Shown here: positions 9,224 to 17,617 of the stretch, in pieces | How the letters are laid out: each line of letters opens with the position of its first letter | How positions within the stretch are numbered: the stretch's first letter is position 1 | The notes under the pieces: generated by a model | Databases searched by the model: none | Told to the model about the DNA's origin: nothing | The model's input: only the letters and a program-made list of their open reading frames with translations | From: a virus | Direction: 5' to 3' (one strand) | Length of the DNA stretch: 26,742 nucleotides | Virus record (IMG/VR): IMGVR_UViG_3300020446_000066 | Coordinates: 1 to 26,742 of that record | Program-made: the position numbers and the translations under genes

Positions 9224-11935
9224 TTAAAGAATTACTCCTCCCATTGCCATAATTGTAAAATAATTACTTCCTTTCTGCCCTTGTAGGGTAACAGTATTTT
9301 GTGAACTTTTACCGACGAATAATGCATAGTACGTACTGGATTGATAGATGACCTCTAGAGCAGGACTATTATTTCCAGACTCCCACATTCTAACAAGATA
9401 TACTCCATGTTCACCATTAAATCCAGGATTATGGGTATTTGAGTGAATAACAAGTAAGCATCCAGCACCTTGTCCTTGATTCACAGAAATACCAGTATCA
9501 TATGAATATCCAGTCTGATTATGTAGGAATCCAGTGTAAACATTAGTAATTAATCTAAACCCAGAATTGGTACTTCCATAACCATTTTGTCCGTAATTGT
9601 TAGGGATAGCACGTTGAGAGTTCCTAAATCCAAAATGATTTCCATAAAATTTCATGGCACCATTATCTTGTGCCTCTTGGATAAAATCACCTGTTCCCCG
9701 ATGCACTAAGTAAGAATTAGTATTTGCACCAGTATTTCCTCTTAATAATCTCAACCCAAAATCACCATAAGTCGTATCACCAATTAAGTCAAGGTATGAG
9801 AATTGATTATTTGATCCCATACCAAGTTCCATATGAGTATCACCACTTCCAGCATATACCTGTATTTTTCCTTGACCATCAAAGGTCATTTTAGATTCTG
9901 CTTGTAATGTACCTGTTCCTGTTGCAGTTAGTATTCTGTCATTTGCATTATCATTAATAGTTACATTTCCACCAGTGCCTGGATCCCCTTTCTGTCCCTT
10001 TATTGAAGTACCAGGAGGACCTTGGATACCTTGGATACCTTGGATACCTTGAATACCTTGAGAACCTTTATCACCATCTGTACCATCATTACCATCATTA
10101 CCTGGTGTACCTGGTGTACCTGGAGTTCCTGGTGTACCAGGAGTTCCATCTGAACCATCAGAACCATCTGATCCATCTGATCCATCAGCACCTGGTGGAC
10201 CTGCTGGACCTGGTGCTCCTGTATCTCCTTTTACTGAAGCACCATCTTGTCCATCAGTTCCATCTGTACCTGGTTCACCTTTTTGACCTTTGTTAGTTCC
10301 TGGTTCACCTTTTTGTCCTTTAGTTCCCTTAACTGCTGCGTTTGTGATTGCAATCCAATATCCATCATAGTAAATGTGTAAGTCTGCATCATCAGTATCC
10401 CACCATAAATCACCCGCAGAAGGTGTCGGACTCGTAGGTGGAGCATCACTTAAAATAACTGCCTGTGTTGCTCCCTTATCACCTTCATTACCTTTTTCAC
10501 CTGTTCCTTTCTCACCTTTCTCACCTTTTTCACCTTTATCTCCCTTTTCTCCTTTAGTACCTTCAGATCCATCTTCACCCTTCAGTCCTTTTTCACCTTT
10601 GTCTCCTTTATCGCCCTTGCTTCCTTTAATTCCTTTTGCATCTTGACCGTCTACACCCTTCTCACCTTTATCACCTTTATCACCTTTTTCTCCTTTTACA
10701 CCTTTTGTTCCATCTTCTCCTTTTAATCCCTTATCACCCTTGTCACCTTTATCACCTTTAGTTCCTAACTGACCATCTACTCCTTTATCACCCTTATCAC
10801 CTTTCTCTCCCTTATCACCCTCTTCACCTTTTTGTCCCTTGTCACCAGTTCTAGAAAAATTAAGGACACATTGCTCAGTATCAGATGGCAAGGTTCCTGT
10901 TCCATTCTGAACGCTTACCTCAACATATCCAGTTAAATCAGTTACATCCAATACTTCAAAGATTGCTAGTGAATTATCTGAATTATCATTAGATGCAACA
11001 TACAAATGTCCTTTAATAGTACTGTTAGAATCATCCCAAGACATTAAATGATTTGATACATCGACTGAATTGACATTTAAGTCATCAATATAAATTTCAG
11101 ATACATTACTGACTGTCCCATTATCAAAACGGAATACTCCTGTTGTTGGATCTGCTTGTACAGTTACAGACGAAAATCTATATCTTAATCCAGCTTTATC
11201 TCCTTGAGTGCCTTTAACACCTTCACCCTTTATACCTTTGTCTCCTTCATTTCCTTTATCTCCTTGTATTCCCTTCTCTCCTAAAGATCCTTTGTCACCA
11301 ATATTACCTTTGTCACCTTTTTGGAAATCACCTTTAATACCTTTCTGACCTTCTTCACCTTTTTGACCTTTATTTCCCTCTGCTTCAACTTCACCTTTTT
11401 GACCTTTCTGACCTTTATCTCCTACGGGACCTTGACCACCAGCGTTTGCCATAACCCACTGGGCAGAGTCATTATCTTGGTAATAGATATATAAGTCTCC
11501 CTTGTCACTCTCCCACCATAATTCTCCACTTCTTGCGTTTGATGGGGGATTATTGCCAATAGTAACTGGTATTACGGTTACAGTCGCTGCAATGCCTGGA
11601 TGTCCAGTGGGGTTTTGTACATCAACAAATGCTTCAACTGCTGCACCCTCAAAATTTAATTGAGTGATACTATTCGATGTACCAACTATCGTGCCTTCAT
11701 CAAAAACTGAAATTGCACCTGGTATCAGACCACCACCGACAGGAATCCAATATCTTCTACCAGGATAACCTGGTACTGCCACTAATTGATATTGAGAACC
11801 TGTAGGAACGGGATCTCCAGTTAATGGATCACCAATATTAGGTTCTGCTTGCTCAAGATTTAGATATTCATAACGATCATCTTTAAGTTGATCTTGAGGT
11901 GTTCTTTTGACTCTACCACTTAAATACTTTACCAT
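9224..11935 (-). CDS. Long collagen-like tail fibre protein, 903 residues
   Basis: This is a multidomain fibre. Residues 1-165 form a globular attachment region (MVKYLSGRVKRTPQDQL, EQAEPNIGDP) ending in a GELWWESDKGDLYIYY module. Collagen-like Gly-X-Y runs occupy about 168-248, 364-488 and 537-656. They are separated by a beta-structured insert (RYRFSSVTVQADPTTGVFRF, about 250-363) and a second LWW module (AGDLWWDTDDADLHIYY, about 507-534). A C-terminal head of about 247 residues (657-903) likely binds the host or caps the trimer. The first two runs are lysine-rich with K in the Y position (GDK, GEK, GQK); the third has GTP and GSD units. Y-position lysines and prolines are the classic sites of collagen hydroxylation. 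It is tightly linked to its neighbours by 2-base gaps. Confidence 0.87.
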   Translation of the reverse strand: MVKYLSGRVKRTPQDQLKDDRYEYLNLEQAEPNIGDPLTGDPVPTGSQYQLVAVPGYPGRRYWIPVGGGLIPGAISVFDEGTIVGTSNSITQLNFEGAAVEAFVDVQNPTGHPGIAATVTVIPVTIGNNPPSNARSGELWWESDKGDLYIYYQDNDSAQWVMANAGGQGPVGDKGQKGQKGEVEAEGNKGQKGEEGQKGIKGDFQKGDKGNIGDKGSLGEKGIQGDKGNEGDKGIKGEGVKGTQGDKAGLRYRFSSVTVQADPTTGVFRFDNGTVSNVSEIYIDDLNVNSVDVSNHLMSWDDSNSTIKGHLYVASNDNSDNSLAIFEVLDVTDLTGYVEVSVQNGTGTLPSDTEQCVLNFSRTGDKGQKGEEGDKGEKGDKGDKGVDGQLGTKGDKGDKGDKGLKGEDGTKGVKGEKGDKGDKGEKGVDGQDAKGIKGSKGDKGDKGEKGLKGEDGSEGTKGEKGDKGEKGEKGEKGTGEKGNEGDKGATQAVILSDAPPTSPTPSAGDLWWDTDDADLHIYYDGYWIAITNAAVKGTKGQKGEPGTNKGQKGEPGTDGTDGQDGASVKGDTGAPGPAGPPGADGSDGSDGSDGSDGTPGTPGTPGTPGTPGNDGNDGTDGDKGSQGIQGIQGIQGIQGPPGTSIKGQKGDPGTGGNVTINDNANDRILTATGTGTLQAESKMTFDGQGKIQVYAGSGDTHMELGMGSNNQFSYLDLIGDTTYGDFGLRLLRGNTGANTNSYLVHRGTGDFIQEAQDNGAMKFYGNHFGFRNSQRAIPNNYGQNGYGSTNSGFRLITNVYTGFLHNQTGYSYDTGISVNQGQGAGCLLVIHSNTHNPGFNGEHGVYLVRMWESGNNSPALEVIYQSSTYYALFVGKSSQNTVTLQGQKGSNYFTIMAMGGVIL
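9968..10327. repeat. Collagen-like coding repeat, third run of the 903-residue fibre
   Basis: Gly-X-Y units covering residues 537-656, including blocks of GSD, GTP, GND and GIQ. Sub-blocks such as the repeated ttggatacc (GIQ) and acctggtgt (GTP) units on the plus strand are nearly perfect tandem repeats. Confidence 0.88.
10472..10846. repeat. Collagen-like coding repeat, second run of the 903-residue fibre
   Basis: Gly-X-Y units covering residues 364-488, dominated by GDK, GEK and GLK. The charge pattern, with Asp or Glu in X and Lys in Y, favours inter-chain salt bridges that can stabilise a collagen triple helix without hydroxyproline. Confidence 0.88.
11192..11434. repeat. Collagen-like coding repeat, first run of the 903-residue fibre
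   Basis: Gly-X-Y units covering residues 168-248, mostly GQK, GDK and GIK. Two interruptions of register (EVEAEG and DFQKGDK) break the triplet periodicity and may form kinks in the fibre. Confidence 0.85.
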
Positions 11936-11937
11936 AA

Positions 11938-13401
11938 TTACGCACTACTATTTTCAAGAATACTTGCGATTAATTCCATCTGTAGTGGTGCAAAAAATCC
12001 ACCAGAATAACTTGGACCTACATTCACCACAAATGTATTGGCATTAATATAACTGTTACCCGTTGCTCCATTACTAATTGTTAATTCATCATCGGAAGCT
12101 GGATCCGTTACACGGGGATATGCGTGTTCTGTTTCTCTGTTGTCCATTGAACAACTGAATATAATTCCATTATCAATGATTCTAATTTTATCTCCATTTT
12201 GTAAGTTGTGTGCAATGTCAGTTTTAATTACTAATTCTCCTGCCCTTAAATTATATGTTTCAACAACTTGATCATCTGGATTTCTTGTGGAACCACCACC
12301 ATAGTAAATCGCTTGAGTTACATTGTACCTTGTGCCTATTTTATGGATATTATCTGTAAGTGAGTCACCATCAACATATGTATGAACAGAGGTATCAGAT
12401 GAGGTGCCAATAAAGACTTTGAAGTTAGTAGGGTCTATAATTTGACCTACCTCTAGAATCTTTCCATATGCATAATCTGGTTTTCCAACGTTATTAGAAG
12501 CTCCAGTATTAGTTCCATTCACACCTGAATTTCTTGGATATAATTTTACAGCTGTGTTACTATCAAGATCACAAGTAAACGCAAAACTTTCCTTTTCAAG
12601 TCTTATCAAATCACCAGTAGAAAAACCATGTGCAGTGGTTGTTGTGACAGTTAGTTGTCCTGAAGTTGGATCATAAGAAGTTCCAGGAGCAGAACTAAAT
12701 TTTGTGTACCCTGTAGGTGAACCAGCAGCATCTACGACTTCAACTGCAAGTGGTTTTGATCTTTCATAATAATGAATCGCTGAATTATAGTAGTGTGAAT
12801 AATCTTTACCTATGATTCCAATAGGCACTGAACCACCAATAAATGATGAAAATGTTTTTGATGTTCCAACAAATCCTTCAATAGACTCTACTGTGTAAGA
12901 TTGTTGAGGATCTGGAAATATATTGGTTGTGATACCTGTTTGACCTGGTTGACAGGTAAGTGCAATTCCTGCAAGTGTTATTGGATCACCTGGTTTAAAT
13001 GGATGAGGATCTTTCGTGTTTATAGTAACTATACCCGTGGGTTCATCATAATCCACATATGTAATGTAACCTACGTCTTGTTGTTTTGCCTCAATGAATA
13101 TCTTATCTTGTAGTAGTGGAGTTTTTTCAAGAACAAGTCTTCCATCAACAAGTATTGCTGCATCATTTGGTGGTATCTCAACGTCTTTGATTACTCTAAC
13201 ATCTCTTTTATTACCTGTGCTTCTTTGTGTTCTCTGTTGTGAAAAAGTTACTTTTGGAAATGTAGCAGCGATGCCAACGTTAGCAACCTGAACATATAAT
13301 AATAGTGCAGAAGTTCCTGTAGGAACCTCGTAAAGTTTTTGTTTACCAGGTGTAACAGGAACCGCTACGGATATAAATTTATTGACTGGTGCTATCGCCA
13401 T
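11938..13401 (-). CDS. Virion structural protein with three repeated beta modules, 487 residues
   Basis: This protein is probably a tail or baseplate decoration protein. Residues 1-110 form an N-terminal domain (MAIAPVNKFISVAVPVTPG) that looks beta-structured. Three copies of a module follow, each with an 'H/PH-x-F/L-x-x-G-D-x-I' strand pair and a cysteine: HPFKPGDPITL with LTCQPG (about 118-165), HGFSTGDLIRL with FTCDLDS and YPR (about 254-330), and HNLQNGDKIRI with FSCSMDN and YPR (about 392-475). Single strand-pair versions of the same module occur in the 1922-residue fibre. The gene lies between the 1152-residue beta-helix protein and the long collagen fibre with gaps of 1-2 bases, so it belongs to the same transcript. 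I cannot assign a T4 counterpart. Confidence 0.75.
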   Translation of the reverse strand: MAIAPVNKFISVAVPVTPGKQKLYEVPTGTSALLLYVQVANVGIAATFPKVTFSQQRTQRSTGNKRDVRVIKDVEIPPNDAAILVDGRLVLEKTPLLQDKIFIEAKQQDVGYITYVDYDEPTGIVTINTKDPHPFKPGDPITLAGIALTCQPGQTGITTNIFPDPQQSYTVESIEGFVGTSKTFSSFIGGSVPIGIIGKDYSHYYNSAIHYYERSKPLAVEVVDAAGSPTGYTKFSSAPGTSYDPTSGQLTVTTTTAHGFSTGDLIRLEKESFAFTCDLDSNTAVKLYPRNSGVNGTNTGASNNVGKPDYAYGKILEVGQIIDPTNFKVFIGTSSDTSVHTYVDGDSLTDNIHKIGTRYNVTQAIYYGGGSTRNPDDQVVETYNLRAGELVIKTDIAHNLQNGDKIRIIDNGIIFSCSMDNRETEHAYPRVTDPASDDELTISNGATGNSYINANTFVVNVGPSYSGGFFAPLQMELIASILENSSA

Positions 13402-13402
13402 T

Positions 13403-16400
13403 TTAGTTTAATGCTAATATTAGAGGAGTGAGTTGTGCTTGTATCGCTCTATTAAAATCTCTTCCTCGAATCGTTGAAGTTGTCTGATCGATGGTAAGAC
13501 CATCTCCAATACGGAAGTTACCTTTCTGGTCGGTGCTAGTAAATGGAACCTGTCCACCGTTTATCGCTACGACCTCATTCGCAGGGATAGGTTTACCCGC
13601 CTGGAATGGGTTAGCTGTATTTATGTCTGTACCTGCACCGATATATTCAAATGAATGTGAACTGGTTATAATACGACTTAATCTAACGAATTCAATTTTC
13701 ACATTAGATGTAATTGCATAAGGAATAAATTCATTAAATGTGATTGTTGAAAGTCCTACGACTTCTGATGTGACAGATGCTTCACTTACTGTAAATAATA
13801 TTGGATCCATATCGACTTCTAGTTGAGCATCTGTTCCTCCACCACCACCTTGTATGTTAACTGTTAAAGTTTGACCAGGTAAAAAGTTACGTCCACTATT
13901 AATAACATCAACTGATGTGATAGTTCCAGCAGCACTCACATTTGGTGAAAATTCTGGAATAATTGCTTCAGGACCTTGTGGTAATTCACTTAATGTTATG
14001 ATAGGTGGTGCAGCAGGAGAATATTGTCCTAATGATCCTCCAGTCAATACTCTTATTCCCCTTACTAATTCAAGTGGTTTATCTATTGAAATATTAGAAG
14101 GACTATCAGGATAATTTGCCATATTCAAGTGGAAATATGCACCTTGTCCATCAAAAGGTGTTCTAAATCTTCTTGTTGGTGTATTAAAGTCTTGAGTATT
14201 GATTGATATAATTGTGTCTGCCCCTCCAGCTGTTACAGTGTTAGTAAAACCATCAAACTCTACAATACCAAATCCATCTGCTTTCAACCCAACATTACCG
14301 AATGATGAGTTAGAGTTTGTTAAATCACATTGTCCTCCCGAAGTCGCAGCGATACCTACATCACTACAAATAGTAAATATGGAAACTAATTGTGCGTAAG
14401 CATTATTTGATAATGATACTCCAATACCTGCTTCATTATATTGTGTGAATGAGTCACACACCATTGACTTTAAATCTTGACCTAGATTATTTGTTCCTAA
14501 AGCATCAGCGTTAGCATAATCACCATTAATTTTCATACCAATACTTTTTGTCATAAAGTTTGTACAGTTACGAATATATGGTGATCTCCATCTTCCAGAA
14601 GAACCTTCATCTGCTGGACCATCCTCTGATGTGAATCCTGTGACTGCACGAAAATCATTTATAGTTGGATCATCTGCTGCTGCTGTTGTTGGTGGAAATG
14701 CAACAGCACCACAATTAGTATGATCATCAGCAAGTGATGCTCCTGTAAAACTTAAATTCTCAATCAAACATCCTCTTCTTACATGGAAAAAATCTTTATT
14801 TTTATTTTCTGGAATTAACAATACTAATCTCAAATCTTCACCATTTACAGCAACATCTTCACGAAGACCAATTGGATTATTTTCTAGGTATGTTCCACTT
14901 CTAACTCTTATTGTATCACCCTTCTGTGCGATTGCAGCTGCAGCACCAATTGTATATTTCGCATCACCTTCAAGTAATCCACTATTTGTATCACATCCAT
15001 TTTTAGTGACCCATATTGTTCTTTTTGTTTGGACACCAGATGGTCTCCAAGATACACCTACACCAACTCCTGATACATCAAATGATGATAAACGATAATC
15101 AGTTTTACAAATACCAACACCAGGTTCGTTAAAGAAATCTATAATACGTTTTTCTAATTCTAAATCACCAATAATTTTTGCGTCTTCACCTACATTTAAG
15201 TTTTTAGCAATCCCCACACCACCATCAATAACAGCAGCACCTGAAGAAGTATTATCTGATTGTTGTACAGAATTTACATCTAACCTCCCCTCTATAACTC
15301 CACTACCCCCAACATTCAAATTTAGACCAATCCCTACACCACCATCTATAACAGCAGAACCTGATGTTGGACTTGAAGAATTTGTGGTATCATCAACATC
15401 AAGTCTTCCCTTAATTACAGCGTTTGCACCAACATTTAAGTTTTTCTCAATTCCAACACCACCCTCTACAATTAATGCACCAGTATCCTTATCACCCGAA
15501 TCAGTAGTATCTTGTATCTCCGTTTGTCCACCAACAATAAGTTTCTTGACAATACCAACACCACCATCTATCTGAACTGATGCGTTTGTTGTACTCGTTG
15601 CTTCTGTAGCATCATTAAATGTAGATAATCCATCTACATCAAGTGTACTATTAAGAGTGGTAGCACCATCTACATCAAGTGTTGCATTCAACGTGGTATC
15701 ACCATCTACGTCGAGTGTGCTGTTAAGAGTAGTTGCACCATCTACGTCGAGTGTGCTATTAAGAGTAGTTGCACCATCTACATCAAGTGTACTATTAAGA
15801 GTGGTTGCTCCATCTACATTTAAAGTTGAATCAAAATCTACAGCATCCGTTGCATGAACTGTTCCACTTATATCTAATGTAGAGGTTGGATTATTATTAT
15901 TAATTCCAACATTTGACATCCTGTAGATATTATTACCATTATGACCCCAAAAATCTTTCGTTTGGATATTTGCAATTGTGGTTGGGTTCTGAGGATTTGG
16001 AATAGGAACTAAATTATCGACTCCAGTACCTAAACTATTAACCTGAACAAAATTAAGGTGTGAATAAAGTTGTGATGTTCCACCAATTGGTAAATCTGTT
16101 CCCTCATCCTGAACTCTTATTCCATCAAGGTCAGCAGGTGATACTTGATTCCAACGTATACCATTCTGATCCCTCTGCATATAATATCCATTCACACCAG
16201 GTGATCCTTGTGAATCGTAAATATTACGATCTACGTGAATACTACCCAAAACATCTAATTTTAATTCACCCTGTGTATCACCATCATATTCACCAGGCAC
16301 ACCAGGTACATTAGTATGTGTCCAATCACCACCGACACTTGTAGTTCCAATTCCAACAGTTCCTAATCCAGTAATTACAGTGCTATTATCACCTAGACCT

Positions 16401-16861
16401 ACTTGAAATTTTTCTACTGGTTGCGTAGTTCCAATACCAACCAAACCTAAATCGGTAATATTAAAAGATGTATCTCCTGCACTTACTTGAAACTTATTAT
16501 CAGGTTGAGTGGTGCCAATACCAACTCGACCTCCAACCACACCATTATCGTCACTTGTGGATGAAATCGCAACAAAAACAGTTCCTATCGCTCCAACATT
16601 AAATTGTTGATATACAGTAAGATAGTCCATATCTACTGGACCAACAAAGGTAGATAAACCAAGAACAGTAAAATTACGTTTTACCTTTAAATCTGTAAAT
16701 TCTACCTCATCTCCAAAATCTATATCTTTAGCAAATATATCTGCGTATAATGTTCCATAAACATATACATCATTTGTAAACTCAGATATCTGACTAAACT
16801 GGTTTACATCTTCTCTTTCGTAATTTGGATTTGGAACTTCACCCCTTAAAAAACCTGGCAT
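13403..16861 (-). CDS. Large modular tail/baseplate protein with beta-helix domain, 1152 residues
   Basis: The N-terminus (MPGFLRGEVPNPNYERED, residues 1-75) probably anchors the protein to the baseplate. VGIGTTQP repeats follow near 115-170. Six copies of a 12-residue repeat (LDVDGATTLNST) lie at about 343-411, then four longer GGVGI...NLNVG repeats to about 560. Residues of roughly 605-890 look like a pectate-lyase-type beta-helix (IWVTKNGCDTNSG, GDTIRVRSGTYLENNP, ending TNSNSSFGNVGLKADGF). A C-terminal knob has SFEYIGAG and KGNFRIGDG. The beta-helix end and the knob both match segments of the 1922-residue fibre, so the two are paralogous in part. GGAGG lies about ten bases before its ATG, in the end of the 241-residue gene. 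It may be a T4 gp10/gp11-like connector or a tailspike; neither is certain. Confidence 0.82.
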   Translation of the reverse strand: MPGFLRGEVPNPNYEREDVNQFSQISEFTNDVYVYGTLYADIFAKDIDFGDEVEFTDLKVKRNFTVLGLSTFVGPVDMDYLTVYQQFNVGAIGTVFVAISSTSDDNGVVGGRVGIGTTQPDNKFQVSAGDTSFNITDLGLVGIGTTQPVEKFQVGLGDNSTVITGLGTVGIGTTSVGGDWTHTNVPGVPGEYDGDTQGELKLDVLGSIHVDRNIYDSQGSPGVNGYYMQRDQNGIRWNQVSPADLDGIRVQDEGTDLPIGGTSQLYSHLNFVQVNSLGTGVDNLVPIPNPQNPTTIANIQTKDFWGHNGNNIYRMSNVGINNNNPTSTLDISGTVHATDAVDFDSTLNVDGATTLNSTLDVDGATTLNSTLDVDGATTLNSTLDVDGDTTLNATLDVDGATTLNSTLDVDGLSTFNDATEATSTTNASVQIDGGVGIVKKLIVGGQTEIQDTTDSGDKDTGALIVEGGVGIEKNLNVGANAVIKGRLDVDDTTNSSSPTSGSAVIDGGVGIGLNLNVGGSGVIEGRLDVNSVQQSDNTSSGAAVIDGGVGIAKNLNVGEDAKIIGDLELEKRIIDFFNEPGVGICKTDYRLSSFDVSGVGVGVSWRPSGVQTKRTIWVTKNGCDTNSGLLEGDAKYTIGAAAAIAQKGDTIRVRSGTYLENNPIGLREDVAVNGEDLRLVLLIPENKNKDFFHVRRGCLIENLSFTGASLADDHTNCGAVAFPPTTAAADDPTINDFRAVTGFTSEDGPADEGSSGRWRSPYIRNCTNFMTKSIGMKINGDYANADALGTNNLGQDLKSMVCDSFTQYNEAGIGVSLSNNAYAQLVSIFTICSDVGIAATSGGQCDLTNSNSSFGNVGLKADGFGIVEFDGFTNTVTAGGADTIISINTQDFNTPTRRFRTPFDGQGAYFHLNMANYPDSPSNISIDKPLELVRGIRVLTGGSLGQYSPAAPPIITLSELPQGPEAIIPEFSPNVSAAGTITSVDVINSGRNFLPGQTLTVNIQGGGGGTDAQLEVDMDPILFTVSEASVTSEVVGLSTITFNEFIPYAITSNVKIEFVRLSRIITSSHSFEYIGAGTDINTANPFQAGKPIPANEVVAINGGQVPFTSTDQKGNFRIGDGLTIDQTTSTIRGRDFNRAIQAQLTPLILALN
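15630..15832. repeat. 36-bp tandem repeat encoding LDVDGATTLNST units
   Basis: About 5.6 copies of a 36-base unit lie in frame inside the 1152-residue gene. Copies differ mostly at synonymous or conservative positions, for example catctacatcaag versus catctacgtcgag. The six peptide units are 12 residues each and likely form a regular beta-strand shaft. Confidence 0.9.
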
Positions 16862-16863
16862 TA

Positions 16864-17589
16864 TTAGAACCCTCCGAAGTTACTCAGTGCATTCGATAAT
16901 CCACTGGTATCAATAGAACTTAATTGATTCTGTAATTGACCACCTAATTCTGATGCTTGAGATGCCAATGCACCCGTATCAATACTACCTGAAAGTGTCT
17001 TTAATTGTTTTGCAGCTTCCTGTGCCTTTCCTTTTGCTATATCTTGAAGGTTATCAAGAGTGCCTCCAGTAAACGCATCAGATATAGCGTTACCACCAAC
17101 CTTCGTGCCACGAAAAACTAACCCACCAAACGTCACATCTCTTGGAGCAAGATTCCCTGTCAATGCATTTGTTGCTAAATTTGGAGTATCAAAAAAGATA
17201 CTATTCTTTCCCTGTATTGTTACATTCTTTTTAGACATTATATTAATATTTTCATCAGCATCAATTAATATATTAGAACCCTTTATCTTTATATCACCAT
17301 TTCTCTCAGCAGTTATTGTTACATCACCATTCTTACCAATAAGATTAAGGCAAGTTCCTCCATCCTTAGTTACTCCACCCACAATAGTAATACAATCATC
17401 ATTGAAGATATTCATCTGACCATCTTCGGTCATAGACCAAACACTCGTTTGACTGTTTTGTTCAGTTACTTGTTGGAATACGCTTCCACCACCAAACCCA
17501 ACAGTTGGATTACCTGTCTCAATTATATAATTAGATCTCTGATCGAAATCCCAACGTGCCCAGTTTTGTAGATTTGTATTAACCGCCAT
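16864..17589 (-). CDS. Beta-helix spike/needle-like protein resembling the gp5 C-terminal domain, 241 residues
   Basis: Residues of about 70-135 carry alternating short strands with G/D/N turns (NLIGKNGDVTITAERNG, DIKIKGSNILIDADENI, NIMSKKNVTIQGKN), the pattern of the trimeric beta-helix needle of T4 gp5 and of VgrG spikes. The C-terminal part is Ala/Gln/Leu-rich and helical, ending LSNALSNFGGF. The gene sits directly after gp5, whose own C-terminus here is a proline/serine tail instead of a needle, so the spike tip may be a separate polypeptide. A GATAAATA box overlaps the gp5 stop 21 bases upstream, giving this gene the first position in a new late transcript. The alternative is a baseplate protein unrelated to gp5. 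Confidence 0.65.
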   Translation of the reverse strand: MAVNTNLQNWARWDFDQRSNYIIETGNPTVGFGGGSVFQQVTEQNSQTSVWSMTEDGQMNIFNDDCITIVGGVTKDGGTCLNLIGKNGDVTITAERNGDIKIKGSNILIDADENINIMSKKNVTIQGKNSIFFDTPNLATNALTGNLAPRDVTFGGLVFRGTKVGGNAISDAFTGGTLDNLQDIAKGKAQEAAKQLKTLSGSIDTGALASQASELGGQLQNQLSSIDTSGLSNALSNFGGF

Positions 17590-17609
17590 ATGTCAGATTA
17601 TCGTATTAA

Positions 17610-17617
17610 TATTTATC
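17610..17617 (-). promoter_or_regulatory. Candidate late promoter box (GATAAATA) for the fibre operon
   Basis: GATAAATA fits NATAAATA and is fused to the TGA stop codon of gp5 (coding strand TAC TGA TAAATA). The distance to the ATG at 17589 is about 20 bases, leaving room for a short leader. It would drive the spike, fibre, collagen and oxygenase genes, which have no comparable boxes at their starts except an ill-placed one at 8819. Confidence 0.6.
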
